The position numbers were made by a program, and so were the translations under genes. A DNA stretch of 39,638 bases from Bacteroidota bacterium (lineage in GTDB: Bacteria > Bacteroidota > Bacteroidia > Chitinophagales > Saprospiraceae): the NCBI GenBank assembly GCA_003045895.1, contig PZPC01000035.1, forward strand, positions 14,088 to 53,725, read 5' to 3'. Numbering within the stretch: position 1 is the stretch's first letter; every line of letters begins with the position of its first letter. The notes beneath the pieces are model-generated. The model did not search any database and was not told the DNA's origin. It was given only the letters and a program-made list of their open reading frames with translations. This document shows positions 17,948 to 25,695 of this stretch, one piece after another.

Positions 17948-18511
17948 ATGCAAGAAGAAATTGATTTATACATCCAGACTGCGGAAGAAAGCATGGCGGA
18001 TAGTATTGTGCACCTCGAACGTGAGCTGCAAAAAGTGAGAACCGGAAAAGCCAGTGCCAATTTGGTCAGTGGGCTGATGGTGTCTTATTACGGTAGCGAT
18101 ACCCCCATGAATCAGGTGGCCAGCATTTCGGTGTCCGATGCCCGTACGGTGGTGATGCAGCCCTGGGAGAAAAGTATGATCGGCCCCATTGAGCGGGCCA
18201 TTTTCGAAGCCAACCTGGGGGTTACACCCCAAAACGATGGCGAAATGGTGCGGGTAACCATTCCGCCGTTGACCGAGGAACGCCGTCGCGACCTCGTCAA
18301 AATGGCCAAAAGCATGGGCGAAGACGCCAAGATCAGCATCCGGACCGCCCGCAAGGACCTGATGGACAGCATCAAGCAGGCCGTCAAAGACGGTTACCCC
18401 GAAGATTTGGGCAAAAGAGCCGAAGACCAGGCCCAAAACCTGACCAAATCGTACACCGAAAAGATCGATCAGATCATTGGCAGCAAAGAGAAGGATATTC
18501 TTACCATATAA
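17948..18511 (+). CDS. frr: Ribosome recycling factor
   Basis: A 187-residue protein that, with EF-G, splits the post-termination ribosome. The whole family pattern is present: an N-terminal helix ending in LERELQKVRTGKASANLV, the middle segment PMNQVASISVSDARTVVMQPW, and the C-terminal helices with TEERRRDLVKMAK and IRTARKD. Length is standard. It has its own strong promoter and is followed by rpmH. Confidence 0.98.
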   Translation: MQEEIDLYIQTAEESMADSIVHLERELQKVRTGKASANLVSGLMVSYYGSDTPMNQVASISVSDARTVVMQPWEKSMIGPIERAIFEANLGVTPQNDGEMVRVTIPPLTEERRRDLVKMAKSMGEDAKISIRTARKDLMDSIKQAVKDGYPEDLGKRAEDQAQNLTKSYTEKIDQIIGSKEKDILTI

Positions 18512-18547
18512 AATCTACGGGTTTTAGGAAAACTAGAATTTTCGTGT

Positions 18548-18555
18548 TACCTTTG
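18548..18555 (+). promoter_or_regulatory. -7 promoter box for rpmH
   Basis: TACCTTTG matches TAnnTTTG, 52 bp upstream of the rpmH ATG, with a TTTT run at roughly the -33 position. Confidence 0.5.
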
Positions 18556-18607
18556 CCTCACTTTTTGAAAAAGGCGGCAGTTTTTAGCTGCTCAAAATAA
18601 TATAGCG

Positions 18608-18763
18608 ATGAAAAGAACATTTCAACCTTCCAAAAGACGTCGGGCCAACAAGCACGGCTTTCGCTCACGTATGAGCAGCAAAAATGGTCGCAAGGTACTG
18701 GCACGCCGCCGTGCTAAAGGCCGTCATAAACTGACCGTTAGCGACGAGCGTCACGTGAAGTAA
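18608..18763 (+). CDS. rpmH: 50S ribosomal protein L34
   Basis: A 51-residue, very basic protein ([19 protein letters not shown]..., ending in the Bacteroidota-type SDERHVK). The KRTFQPS start and [19 protein letters not shown] core identify it without doubt. In many bacteria rpmH sits by rnpA and dnaA near the origin; here neither is adjacent. It has its own -7 box, and a strong terminator follows 26 bp later. Confidence 0.97.
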   Translation: MKRTFQPSKRRRANKHGFRSRMSSKNGRKVLARRRAKGRHKLTVSDERHVK

Positions 18764-18789
18764 ATCGGCCTAACGGCGGTTTTACCAAC

Positions 18790-18826
18790 AAAAAAGCCCT
18801 TTCAGCGTAGCTGGAAGGGCTTTTTT
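18790..18826. terminator. Bidirectional terminator between rpmH and the TPR gene
   Basis: The 17-nt arms AAAAAAGCCCTTTCAGC and GCTGGAAGGGCTTTTTT pair with one G-T mismatch around a GTA loop. Flanking A and T tracts let it end transcription from both converging genes. Confidence 0.9.
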
Positions 18827-18861
18827 AGGTTGCGGTTGGCTGAGCTGGCGGCGGGCTGCTG

Positions 18862-20670
18862 CTAGATATTGTCGCCCCGCAGTGCCCGGAAACGCTTGCG
18901 GGCTTCGACGGCGAAAGTGCTGTTGGAGTAATCAATAAAGAGCGATTCGTACAATTCTTTGGCCTTCTCGGTATTGCCCATGAATTTTTCATTCAGTTCT
19001 GCCAGGGCAAAAAGGGCATTGTCGGCGCGGATATCTTCGGGAAACTTTTCCACGACTTCCTGGTAGAGTGCCGCGGCCTTTTCGTAATCTCGTTTTTTGC
19101 GGTAGACCTGCGCCTTCAGGTAGAGGATGTCATCTTGTAGCGAATGGTCGGGGAATTCGGTCGCCAGGGTATCCATTTTCAGGAAGGCCGCCTCAAATTG
19201 GTTGCGGAAGACCAGGAGTTCGGCGTCGGCGTACATTTGCAGGGCCGTGGTGGTGGTGTCGAGTCCGAGGTTATCCATAATGAACACAGAAAGGTCGAGC
19301 GCGTCGTTGGCGATCAGTTTGGAGGTGGAAGCTTTTAGGACATCAAACTGGGACTGGGCCCACTGGAAGTCGCCGTTGTAATAAGCCAGGCGAGCGTTGC
19401 GAAAGCGGGCTTCGTGGCCCAGTATATCTTCTTTAAAGGCTTTGTCTACCTGCGAATACAGCAGGGTCGACTCCCAGATATCGCCCTGCATCAGGTAATA
19501 ATCGGCCAGCGCGAGTTTGCCCCCCGCCTGGACATTGGGGTTGGCACCGGGGTAGGCGATCATTTCTGAGAGGAGGGCGATGGCTTCGGACAGTTTGTTC
19601 ATGTAGATGGCCTGGAGTTCGGCCAGCTCCAGGATAATGCTCGCCGTGGCTTTGTTGTAGCCAAATTCATTGAGGAAGGAGCGGTACTGTCCTTCCAGTT
19701 CTTCCAATTCGGGCAGGGTGTAGGCGTAGCCTTCTACCAGCTTCAGCCGCCGCACGCGGAGTGCTTCGCGTTTGGCGTCGAGGTAGAGCGTCGAAGCCTG
19801 TCCTTTGTCTGTGACGATGTAGTCAAAAGCCTGCATAGCCGCATCGTAATCTTTGTCTTCGGCGGCAATCTGTCCGAGTTCAAAGATGCGCATACCGTTC
19901 TCGTTGAAACGCCGGTCCAGGGCTTTCACTTGCCGCAAGGCGTTGCGGTAATCTTTGCGCTGAATGAAAACCCAGGCGAGCAATTCAGCGTAGATCGGGT
20001 TGTCGTTGCCGCCCTGGATCCGGTCGTAGAGTTGCGTCTGTAGTTCCTGGTAATCTTCCGTTGTCAGGGTGCGTTGGAAAATGGTCTTCAGCTGGGTGAC
20101 CCTTTCCGGGCCGTCATCCATGGCATTGAGGTAGGCGCGAATCATCGGTTCGCTCTCGCCCATGCGGCGGTAGAGGTCGCCCAGGTTGTAGGAAAAGATG
20201 CGTTCATCACGCAGCAATTCGCCCCCTTTTTCGTAGGTCGCAATGGCGAAGTTGTACTTGGTTTGGGTAACAAAGGCATTCGCCAGGCGGGTCACGGAAT
20301 ACTGGTCAGCGGGGAGCTTGTCGATGGCGGTCTTAAACTGTGCTTCGGCGTCTTCATAACGGCCCAGGCGTTCGAGCAGCGTACCGTACGATACGTACAA
20401 CCTGACGTTGCCGTCGTCGCGGCGGATTTGTTTTTGCAGCACCTGCTCGGCGTCCGGGTATTGTTCCAGGGCGAGCAGGCAGTCGAAATAACGATCGAAA
20501 AAGAAATCGTTGTTCCCGTTTTTCTGGTACAGGCTTTCGTACAGTTCGGAAGCCTTTTCGTATTCACCGTTCTGGAAATACTGCTGTGCCAGTCGGGCGT
20601 CCTGGGCGTAACCCAGGGTGAGGGTAACCAGGGTGAGGAAAAAAATCAGGATATAACGTAAGTTGATCAT
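18862..20670 (-). CDS. Secreted tetratricopeptide-repeat protein
   Basis: A 602-residue protein from the ATG at 20670, which begins a signal peptide (MINLRYILIFFLTLVTLTLGYAQ); a longer upstream frame to 20793 lacks one and overlaps a terminator. Nearly the whole mature part is TPR-type helical pairs (for example YFQNGEYEKASELYESLYQ and KAAALYQEVVEKFPED), at least ten by eye, with no enzyme motif. Such proteins act as periplasmic scaffolds for assemblies. The C-terminal repeats resemble YbgF/outer-membrane assembly type TPRs. No partner can be named from the neighbours. Confidence 0.85.
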   Translation of the reverse strand: MINLRYILIFFLTLVTLTLGYAQDARLAQQYFQNGEYEKASELYESLYQKNGNNDFFFDRYFDCLLALEQYPDAEQVLQKQIRRDDGNVRLYVSYGTLLERLGRYEDAEAQFKTAIDKLPADQYSVTRLANAFVTQTKYNFAIATYEKGGELLRDERIFSYNLGDLYRRMGESEPMIRAYLNAMDDGPERVTQLKTIFQRTLTTEDYQELQTQLYDRIQGGNDNPIYAELLAWVFIQRKDYRNALRQVKALDRRFNENGMRIFELGQIAAEDKDYDAAMQAFDYIVTDKGQASTLYLDAKREALRVRRLKLVEGYAYTLPELEELEGQYRSFLNEFGYNKATASIILELAELQAIYMNKLSEAIALLSEMIAYPGANPNVQAGGKLALADYYLMQGDIWESTLLYSQVDKAFKEDILGHEARFRNARLAYYNGDFQWAQSQFDVLKASTSKLIANDALDLSVFIMDNLGLDTTTTALQMYADAELLVFRNQFEAAFLKMDTLATEFPDHSLQDDILYLKAQVYRKKRDYEKAAALYQEVVEKFPEDIRADNALFALAELNEKFMGNTEKAKELYESLFIDYSNSTFAVEARKRFRALRGDNI

Positions 20671-20777
20671 CTGCTGGGCTGTTTCTTGGGGTGTGCTGTG
20701 GCAAAAGGAGACTACCATTTCCCCTTTTTTAAACGGTATTTTTGGGCAAAAGTTGTCTGACGATTGCCCGTAAAAGC

Positions 20778-20814
20778 AAATGGCTAAGCCCAATACGATT
20801 GAGCTTAGCCATTT
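20778..20814 (-). terminator. Hairpin terminator downstream of the TonB gene
   Basis: The perfect 12-bp stem AAATGGCTAAGC / GCTTAGCCATTT has a 13-nt loop, 54 bp after the TonB stop and before the TPR gene. The T tract on the minus strand is short, so efficiency may be modest. Confidence 0.65.
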
Positions 20815-20867
20815 TGTTGTATACGGATGAACCTGAATTTAAGAGCCAGGCCTCCCGTACCTTGTCG

Positions 20868-21857
20868 TTACTCCAGTTTGAACTTCACGGGCAGGTTGAA
20901 CTGTACCCGTACGGAACGTCCGCGCTGTTTGCCGGGGGTCCACTTGAGGCCTTGCTGGTTCATCAGGTTCACTACGCGGAGGGCTTCGTCGCCACACTGG
21001 GCACCGATATCCCGCACTACGCGTGCATCCGTTACACTACCGTCTTTTTCAATAACGAAGGTAACAACTGCGGTACCTTCCACACCGTTTTCACGGGCGA
21101 TGGCAGGGTACTTGATGTTTTTGTAGATGAACTTCAACAATTCCTGCTGGGCACAATCCTGCTTCTCTTTGTCTGACCCTTTGTCTTCACAACCGGGGAA
21201 GCGAGGCATTTGCTCTACCACCTTGAAAATTTCCTCTACCGCTGGTGGCGGTGGTGGTGGTGGTGGTGGTGGTGGTGGCGGTGGCGCCGACTTCACGATC
21301 GGTGGTGGCTTTTCGTCGGCCTTGATATCCTGGGATTCAAAGGTCTTCTCTTCCAGGATCGTCTCATCAGGTACTTCTTCGATAACTGGTGGTGGCGGCG
21401 GCGGCGGTGGGGGTGGTTCGGCCGTACGCGGCGTTTCCTCTACCGAGATATCGTCGTCCATCAGCATTGCACCTTCGGGAATAACGATTTTTTCCTCCAA
21501 CTGCGACCAGCCAAATGCCAGGACCGAAAGTCCGATGGCAATAGCCAAACCCAGGTTGAAAAAGGTACTGCTCAAGCGGAAGGCGTCAACCTTCTCGTAC
21601 TTGGTGCGGTTGGTGTAGGAATCTCCTTGGTTGGTCAGATCACCGGCAAGACCTTTCTCGGTCTGCTGGTTGAAATGCGCTTTCATGCGATTCGCCAATA
21701 ACACCAAACCTGCAACGAGTAGAATCAGAATCAACAGCAACGCAGAGCTGTTGGCCCAAAAACCACCCTCGAAACCGGCTTGGCTATCGGTAAACAAGGA
21801 AGCAAGCCCTTTGAAAAGGCTTCCTAAACCACCCTTTGCAAATAATAGCATAGCCAT
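20868..21857 (-). CDS. TonB-family energy transducer with two polyproline tracts
   Basis: A 329-residue inner-membrane protein. It has an N-terminal hydrophobic helix at about 39-56 and a second at about 98-117. A periplasmic linker follows with runs of about ten and fourteen prolines, and then a TonB C-terminal domain (about 230-329) with YPAIARENGVEGTAVVTFVI and a C-terminal VQFNLPVKFKLE strand. It passes proton-motive force to outer-membrane transporters. The two helices and long linker differ from the one-helix E. coli TonB but are seen in Bacteroidota. It is the last gene of the citrate synthase - gcvH - VanZ - TonB run, 15 bp after VanZ. No ExbB/ExbD is nearby. Confidence 0.92.
   Translation of the reverse strand: MAMLLFAKGGLGSLFKGLASLFTDSQAGFEGGFWANSSALLLILILLVAGLVLLANRMKAHFNQQTEKGLAGDLTNQGDSYTNRTKYEKVDAFRLSSTFFNLGLAIAIGLSVLAFGWSQLEEKIVIPEGAMLMDDDISVEETPRTAEPPPPPPPPPPVIEEVPDETILEEKTFESQDIKADEKPPPIVKSAPPPPPPPPPPPPPPAVEEIFKVVEQMPRFPGCEDKGSDKEKQDCAQQELLKFIYKNIKYPAIARENGVEGTAVVTFVIEKDGSVTDARVVRDIGAQCGDEALRVVNLMNQQGLKWTPGKQRGRSVRVQFNLPVKFKLE
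21243..21287 (-). repeat. Triplet (GGT/GGC)n microsatellite encoding polyproline in TonB
   Basis: An almost pure GGT/GGC run (CCA/CCG proline codons on the coding strand). A second shorter run is at about 21388-21415. Slippage would change linker length without breaking the frame. Confidence 0.8.
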
Positions 21858-21872
21858 GTAAAAAGGGTTTAT

Positions 21873-22247
21873 TTAATAATTAATTAGTTTCAAAACGAGT
21901 AGTGCCAAAAAAGCACCGATAATATTAGCAACAATGTCCCAGAATTCAAAATACCTTCCGGGAAAAAATAAAAACTGTACCACTTCCATACTGATCCCGT
22001 AGGTAGCAGCGAGGGCGGCGGCGGTCAGATAGGCACTGGTGCGCGGGACGATCCACGTGCGCAAAGTGCCGTAAAGGCCAATGGTCAGTACGGCATAAAC
22101 CGCCGCGTGGCCAAATTTATCCGGCGTCATCAACCACGGTATTTGTGGCAACTGCTTGCCCGGCATCGTCGATAACACCAGGATAACAATGGCCCAAAAA
22201 ACAGTAAAGCTGCCAAATAGTAAAGAACTACGCCGGGTTAGATGCAT
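21873..22247 (-). CDS. VanZ-like membrane protein
   Basis: A 124-residue protein with four predicted membrane helices (about 9-27, 46-63, 70-88 and 99-122). It shows the VanZ-family pattern: an STMPG motif after helix 1, DKFGHAAVYAVL in helix 2, and FFPGRYFEFWDIVANIIGA near the end. VanZ homologues are linked to teicoplanin resistance in enterococci, but most family members have no known function, and resistance should not be assumed. It lies 51 bp after gcvH and 15 bp before TonB. Confidence 0.88.
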   Translation of the reverse strand: MHLTRRSSLLFGSFTVFWAIVILVLSTMPGKQLPQIPWLMTPDKFGHAAVYAVLTIGLYGTLRTWIVPRTSAYLTAAALAATYGISMEVVQFLFFPGRYFEFWDIVANIIGAFLALLVLKLINY

Positions 22248-22298
22248 TGTGTTTGATCTTTGGTGTGTAGTCCTGTATTTTTTACAAAAAAAAGCAGC

Positions 22299-22691
22299 TT
22301 AGGCGATAACCGCCTCGTATTGAGCGGCGGTCAGCAGTTTGTCTACTTCAGCCGGATCGCTCAGGGCGATCTTCACAATCCATCCTTCACCGTAAGGATC
22401 GCGATTGACGAGCGTCGGGTCATCACCATCGGAATCGTCCAGCTGGCTGTTGAAAGCCAGGATTTCTCCACTGACGGGCATAAACAAATCCGAGGTCGTT
22501 TTTACGGCTTCGACGGTACCGAAGATTTCACCAACAGAGAGGGTTTCACCCACCGACTCTACTTCAATGTAGACCAGTTCGTCTAATTCTTGCTGCGCGT
22601 AATCCGTAATACCTACGTAGGCGATGTTGCCTTCTTCGAGGCGAATCCATTCGTGGTCTTCGGTATAGCGCAAATGGTCAGGAATGTTCAT
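22299..22691 (-). CDS. gcvH: Glycine cleavage system H protein
   Basis: A 130-residue lipoyl carrier. The lipoylated lysine is Lys64 in GTVEAVKTTSDLF, preceded by the VGITDYAQQELDELVYIE strand block typical of GcvH and followed by PVSGEI. It shuttles the aminomethyl group between the P, T and L proteins, and in many bacteria also serves in lipoate transfer. No gcvP or gcvT is in the window. It starts 1 bp after the citrate synthase stop, so translational coupling is likely. Confidence 0.96.
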   Translation of the reverse strand: MNIPDHLRYTEDHEWIRLEEGNIAYVGITDYAQQELDELVYIEVESVGETLSVGEIFGTVEAVKTTSDLFMPVSGEILAFNSQLDDSDGDDPTLVNRDPYGEGWIVKIALSDPAEVDKLLTAAQYEAVIA

Positions 22692-22692
22692 A

Positions 22693-24006
22693 TTAAGCTT
22701 CTTGCTGTTTTTTGATGAAATTTTTCACCCACTCACTGGTCAGTGATTTGGGGCGTTCGAGCGGCATACCCATGGCGCGTGACCAACAGGATGCGGCCAG
22801 TACACCCAGGGCGCGGGAAACGCCGAAGAGTACGGTGTAGTAGCTGTATTCCGTCAGGCCATAATGCACGAGGATGGCACCGGAATGCGCATCGACGTTG
22901 GGCCAGGGATTCTTCACTTTACCCAAATCGTTGAGGATGCCAGGCGCCACTTCGAACACTTTCCAGACGACCTGCACGATATCGCTATCGGCGAGGTTCG
23001 CCTCGGCGTATTTTTTCTGGGCCATAAACCGGGGGTCGGGCTGGCGGAGGACAGCGTGGCCGTAGCCAGGAATGACCTTGCCTTCGGCGAGGGTCCGGTT
23101 GATGTAGTCTGCAATTTGTTCCTTGCTGGGGGTTCGGGTACCCAGTTCGTCCAGCATTTCGAAGATCCACTTGATCACCTCCTGGTTAGCCAGTCCGTGG
23201 AGTGGTCCTGCGAGGGCGGTCATACCAGCGGCGAAGGAGAGATAGGGGTCGCTGAGGGTAGAACCCACCAGGTGCACCGTATGCGCCGATGCATTGCCGC
23301 CTTCGTGGTCGGCATGGATGGTCATGTACAGGCGCATGAGGCTCTGGAAGCCGGGGTCGGGAATACCCAGCATGTGGGCGAAGTTGGCGGCCCAGTCCAG
23401 CTGCGGGTCGGGTGCGATGTGCTGGCCACCGTGGAAAGAGCGCCGGTAAATGTAGGCCGCTACTTTGGGTAAACGGGCTATGATGTTGAGGGTGTCTTCG
23501 TAGGTAGGATCCCAGTAATCGGCCTTGGCAATACCTTCGGCATAGCGCTGGGCAAACACGCTGTCGGTTTGCATAGCCGTGATGGCCAGGATAAACTGGG
23601 TCATCGGGTGGGTATCCGTTGGCAGGCTGTCGAGCATAGTAAAGGTGTGCTCGGGAACCGTTGCCCGCAACCGGAATTGCTCGCTAAGCCAGTCGACCTG
23701 TTCGGCCGTAGGGATTTCACCGACCAGCATCAACCAGAACAACCCTTCGGGTTTGGGTTCGCCAAGCGGGCCAGCGGGCAGGAGTTCCTGCAGTTGGGGG
23801 ATGGAATAGCCCCGGAAACGGATGCCTTCGTTGGCGTCGAGTTCGGAGGTTTCCCACATCATCATTTTAATGCCGCGCGCGCCGCCAAAGATCTGGCTAA
23901 GGGTGACTTCGTCGGCTTTCAATTGGCCGTGCTCCTTGAGCAGGGCTTTCATTTCTTTGGTTAAAGCGGATGCTTTTTCGTAAAATCTCTGTTTGAGAGG
24001 ATCCAT
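22693..24006 (-). CDS. gltA: Citrate synthase, mitochondrial-like type
   Basis: A 437-residue enzyme that condenses acetyl-CoA and oxaloacetate to citrate. The catalytic residues are His270 (GPLHGLANQE), His317 (GYGHAVLR) and Asp372 (NVDAHSG). Sequence blocks such as HADHEGGNASAHTVHLVGS, LSDPYLSFAA and TVLFGVSRALGVLA are much closer to animal mitochondrial citrate synthase, as I remember it, than to the E. coli hexameric type, which has a different N-terminal domain. It would therefore be expected to be dimeric and not NADH-inhibited (inference). It leads the gcvH - VanZ - TonB run. The symbol follows bacterial usage. Confidence 0.95.
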   Translation of the reverse strand: MDPLKQRFYEKASALTKEMKALLKEHGQLKADEVTLSQIFGGARGIKMMMWETSELDANEGIRFRGYSIPQLQELLPAGPLGEPKPEGLFWLMLVGEIPTAEQVDWLSEQFRLRATVPEHTFTMLDSLPTDTHPMTQFILAITAMQTDSVFAQRYAEGIAKADYWDPTYEDTLNIIARLPKVAAYIYRRSFHGGQHIAPDPQLDWAANFAHMLGIPDPGFQSLMRLYMTIHADHEGGNASAHTVHLVGSTLSDPYLSFAAGMTALAGPLHGLANQEVIKWIFEMLDELGTRTPSKEQIADYINRTLAEGKVIPGYGHAVLRQPDPRFMAQKKYAEANLADSDIVQVVWKVFEVAPGILNDLGKVKNPWPNVDAHSGAILVHYGLTEYSYYTVLFGVSRALGVLAASCWSRAMGMPLERPKSLTSEWVKNFIKKQQEA

Positions 24007-24086
24007 TTATTGTATTAACGTTATTGGTTTAAAGAGGGAAGAACCGATGGCTGTGCATCGTTGATGGAGCAACCAGGTAAAGGAGG

Positions 24087-24491
24087 CTACCCGCGTTCGA
24101 GCAAGACCAATTCAATTTCTTGCTTGGATTTGCCTTCGCGCTGGAGGTTTTTGATGGTTTCACTGGTCATCCGGCGGTAGGCTTCCTGATCCTGGCGCTG
24201 AATGGCGCGTTGGTTTTCGTTGAGGATTCGGCGGATACTTCCTTCCGTATGGGTGCGGAGGGTCTGTTTTTTCCCCAGGTAGAGCCGGTAGTCCGTAGCT
24301 TCCAGTGCCGCGATTTCCGCCAGGTTGCGCTCCAGGCGTTCCTGGATGACGTATACTTGTGCTACTTGCGTTTCGTTGAGCAGGTAACGCTTCGTCAATG
24401 TGGCGACGGATTGCTCAACGACAGCCGAACGCTCCTGAGCAACCAGTATGCCTCCAACCAACATGAACAAGACGAGAATCTTAGCTTTCAT
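24087..24491 (-). CDS. Small secreted helical protein of unknown function
   Basis: A 134-residue protein from the ATG at 24491, chosen because it begins a signal peptide (MKAKILVLFMLVGGILVAQ). The mature part is helical and rich in Glu, Gln and Arg, with LTKRYLLNETQVAQVYVIQERLER in two parts and a C-terminal EIELVLLERG. The pattern recalls small periplasmic proteins of the Spy/LTXXQ or DUF4890-like kind, but I cannot place it in a family. It is 80 bp upstream of citrate synthase on the same strand and diverges from the DUF3109 gene. Confidence 0.65.
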   Translation of the reverse strand: MKAKILVLFMLVGGILVAQERSAVVEQSVATLTKRYLLNETQVAQVYVIQERLERNLAEIAALEATDYRLYLGKKQTLRTHTEGSIRRILNENQRAIQRQDQEAYRRMTSETIKNLQREGKSKQEIELVLLERG

Positions 24492-24612
24492 AATTTCAAA
24501 TACTTTTGGATACGTTTTGTACGTAATATAATGGTGGCTAAAGTACGACAATTGTAGGGAACCATAAATAAATGTTCCGCATATTTGCCCTGTATTCGCA
24601 ATAATCCTGACA

Positions 24613-25188
24613 ATGATCATCATTCAAGATAAAATCGTTAGTGCCGAAGTCGTAGAAGAGCAGTTCCTCTGCAACCTCGATGCCTGCAAAGGAGCCTGTT
24701 GCTGGGAAGGAGATGCCGGCGCGCCACTCGAGGACGAGGAAGTATCCCGGCTGGATAATATTTACCACCAGGTGAAGGATTTTCTCAGCCCGGCCGGCCG
24801 CGCCGCAATCGCCGCCGAGGGGCGCTATACCTTTGATGAGGAAGAGGAGGTTTTTCGCACCACGCTCATCGACAATGGCCCGTGTGCCTACATGACCCTG
24901 ACGCCGGAAGGCAAGGCCCAGTGTGGCATCGAACAAGCCTGGCAGGCGGGGGCCACGACTTTTCAAAAACCCATCTCCTGCCACCTTTATCCTATCCGGG
25001 TGACGTACAACCCCAAAACCCGTTTTGAAGCCCTGAATTACGACCGTTGGGATATCTGTACGGCTGCCTGCGACAAAGGCAAAGCGGCCCAGCTACCCGT
25101 CTACCGCTTCGTGAAAGCAGCCCTGATCCGCAAATACGGCGAAGATTTCTACGACGAACTGGATCACTACGCCCGCTACAAAAAATAA
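24613..25188 (+). CDS. DUF3109 family protein
   Basis: A 191-residue cytoplasmic protein with many cysteines: FLCNLDACKGACCWEGDAG near the N-terminus, NGPCAYM, AQCGIE, SCHLYPIR and DICTAACDKG. This spacing fits DUF3109, a relative of the YkgJ-type cysteine-cluster proteins thought to bind zinc or an iron-sulfur cluster. Function is unknown. The family is common in Bacteroidota. It stands alone, diverging from the small secreted protein. Confidence 0.88.
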   Translation: MIIIQDKIVSAEVVEEQFLCNLDACKGACCWEGDAGAPLEDEEVSRLDNIYHQVKDFLSPAGRAAIAAEGRYTFDEEEEVFRTTLIDNGPCAYMTLTPEGKAQCGIEQAWQAGATTFQKPISCHLYPIRVTYNPKTRFEALNYDRWDICTAACDKGKAAQLPVYRFVKAALIRKYGEDFYDELDHYARYKK

Positions 25189-25202
25189 TATCTACCGTTT
25201 CC

Positions 25203-25233
25203 TTGCGGAAAACGCACGTTTTTTGTACTTTTG
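25203..25233 (+). promoter_or_regulatory. Promoter of the candidate small RNA
   Basis: TTG at 25203-25205, then 20 bp, then TACTTTTG (25226-25233), which matches TAnnTTTG. It starts 14 bp past the DUF3109 stop and is followed by no reading frame, only hairpins and a terminator. Confidence 0.45.
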
Positions 25234-25239
25234 CTACCG

Positions 25240-25455
25240 AGCCGTAAATCGGAAAGCGATTTTGTGGTGATGGGTTTCCCCCTTTTATCAAATTTTTCGG
25301 ATACGCATTTACCCGTGACCTCACTAAAGGTACGGTATTATTGATTGACTAGTTTCAGCTTTCTGCGGAAAGCCCTACATAAAGATTCGCGAAATCCCCT
25401 TTTGAAGTTGGATTTTTATCAGCAGCCATGGTATTTTTTATCATGGCTGTTTTTG
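25240..25455 (+). ncRNA. Candidate structured small RNA, family not recognised
   Basis: A stretch of about 215 nt between a promoter-like element and a strong terminator, without a credible reading frame. Hairpins I can draw are CCGA/TCGG near the start; TACCCGTGACCT paired with AGGTACGGTA around 25312-25345 with two bulges; GCTTTC-TGCG-GAAAGC near 25363-25378 (a perfect six-pair stem with a four-base loop); a possible long-range GGGTTTC/GAAATCC pairing; and the terminator stem. I compared it in memory with tmRNA, SRP RNA, RNase P and 6S RNA and saw no convincing match, although a divergent 6S RNA cannot be excluded. The exact ends are inferred. Confidence 0.4.
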
Positions 25456-25458
25456 TTT
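25423..25458 (+). terminator. Rho-independent terminator of the candidate small RNA
   Basis: The perfect eight-pair stem CAGCCATG / CATGGCTG is followed by TTTTTGTTT. It is 235 bp past the DUF3109 stop, too far to be that gene's usual terminator. Confidence 0.75.
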
Positions 25459-25476
25459 GGGTAGGAAGTAAGAGCC

Positions 25477-25530
25477 GTGGAGAGGTGTAAAAGTGGAGAG
25501 GTGGAAAAGTGTAAAAGAGGAAAAGTGAGG
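25477..25530 (+). repeat. Purine-rich GTGTAAAAGTGG-type repeat tract
   Basis: Imperfect tandem repeats of GTGTAAAAGTGGAGAGGTGG and AAAAGTG units, directly after the small-RNA terminator and before the AT-rich island. The same motif recurs at 8511-8645, 28601-28650 and 38855-38905. Confidence 0.75.
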
Positions 25531-25695
25531 CGGGAGACCCCAGGTCAAAAATTAGCCGCTGGTAATAAAGCGCTTTTTTGATGTTCCCCCAAGCTAAAGG
25601 AAGCGTTACTTAGAACCTGTTTAAACTGTATTTTTTGCTATTTGAAGTTGTCAAAAAAAACTGAACAATTAACAAACAATCGAAGTTATCACTGC

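Noticed and set aside
18608-18763. An origin region suggested by rpmH.
   Set aside because: No dnaA, rnpA or DnaA-box cluster is visible; in this phylum rpmH is often away from the origin.
20671-20793. N-terminal extension of the TPR protein to 20793.
   Set aside because: The extension runs into the upstream terminator hairpin and precedes a clear signal peptide that starts at 20670.
21873-22247. Glycopeptide resistance because of VanZ similarity.
   Set aside because: No vanA/H/X genes are nearby and VanZ-like proteins are widespread without a resistance role.
25240-25455. tmRNA or SRP RNA identity for the small RNA.
   Set aside because: No tRNA-like ends or tag frame for tmRNA and no SRP core motif were found.
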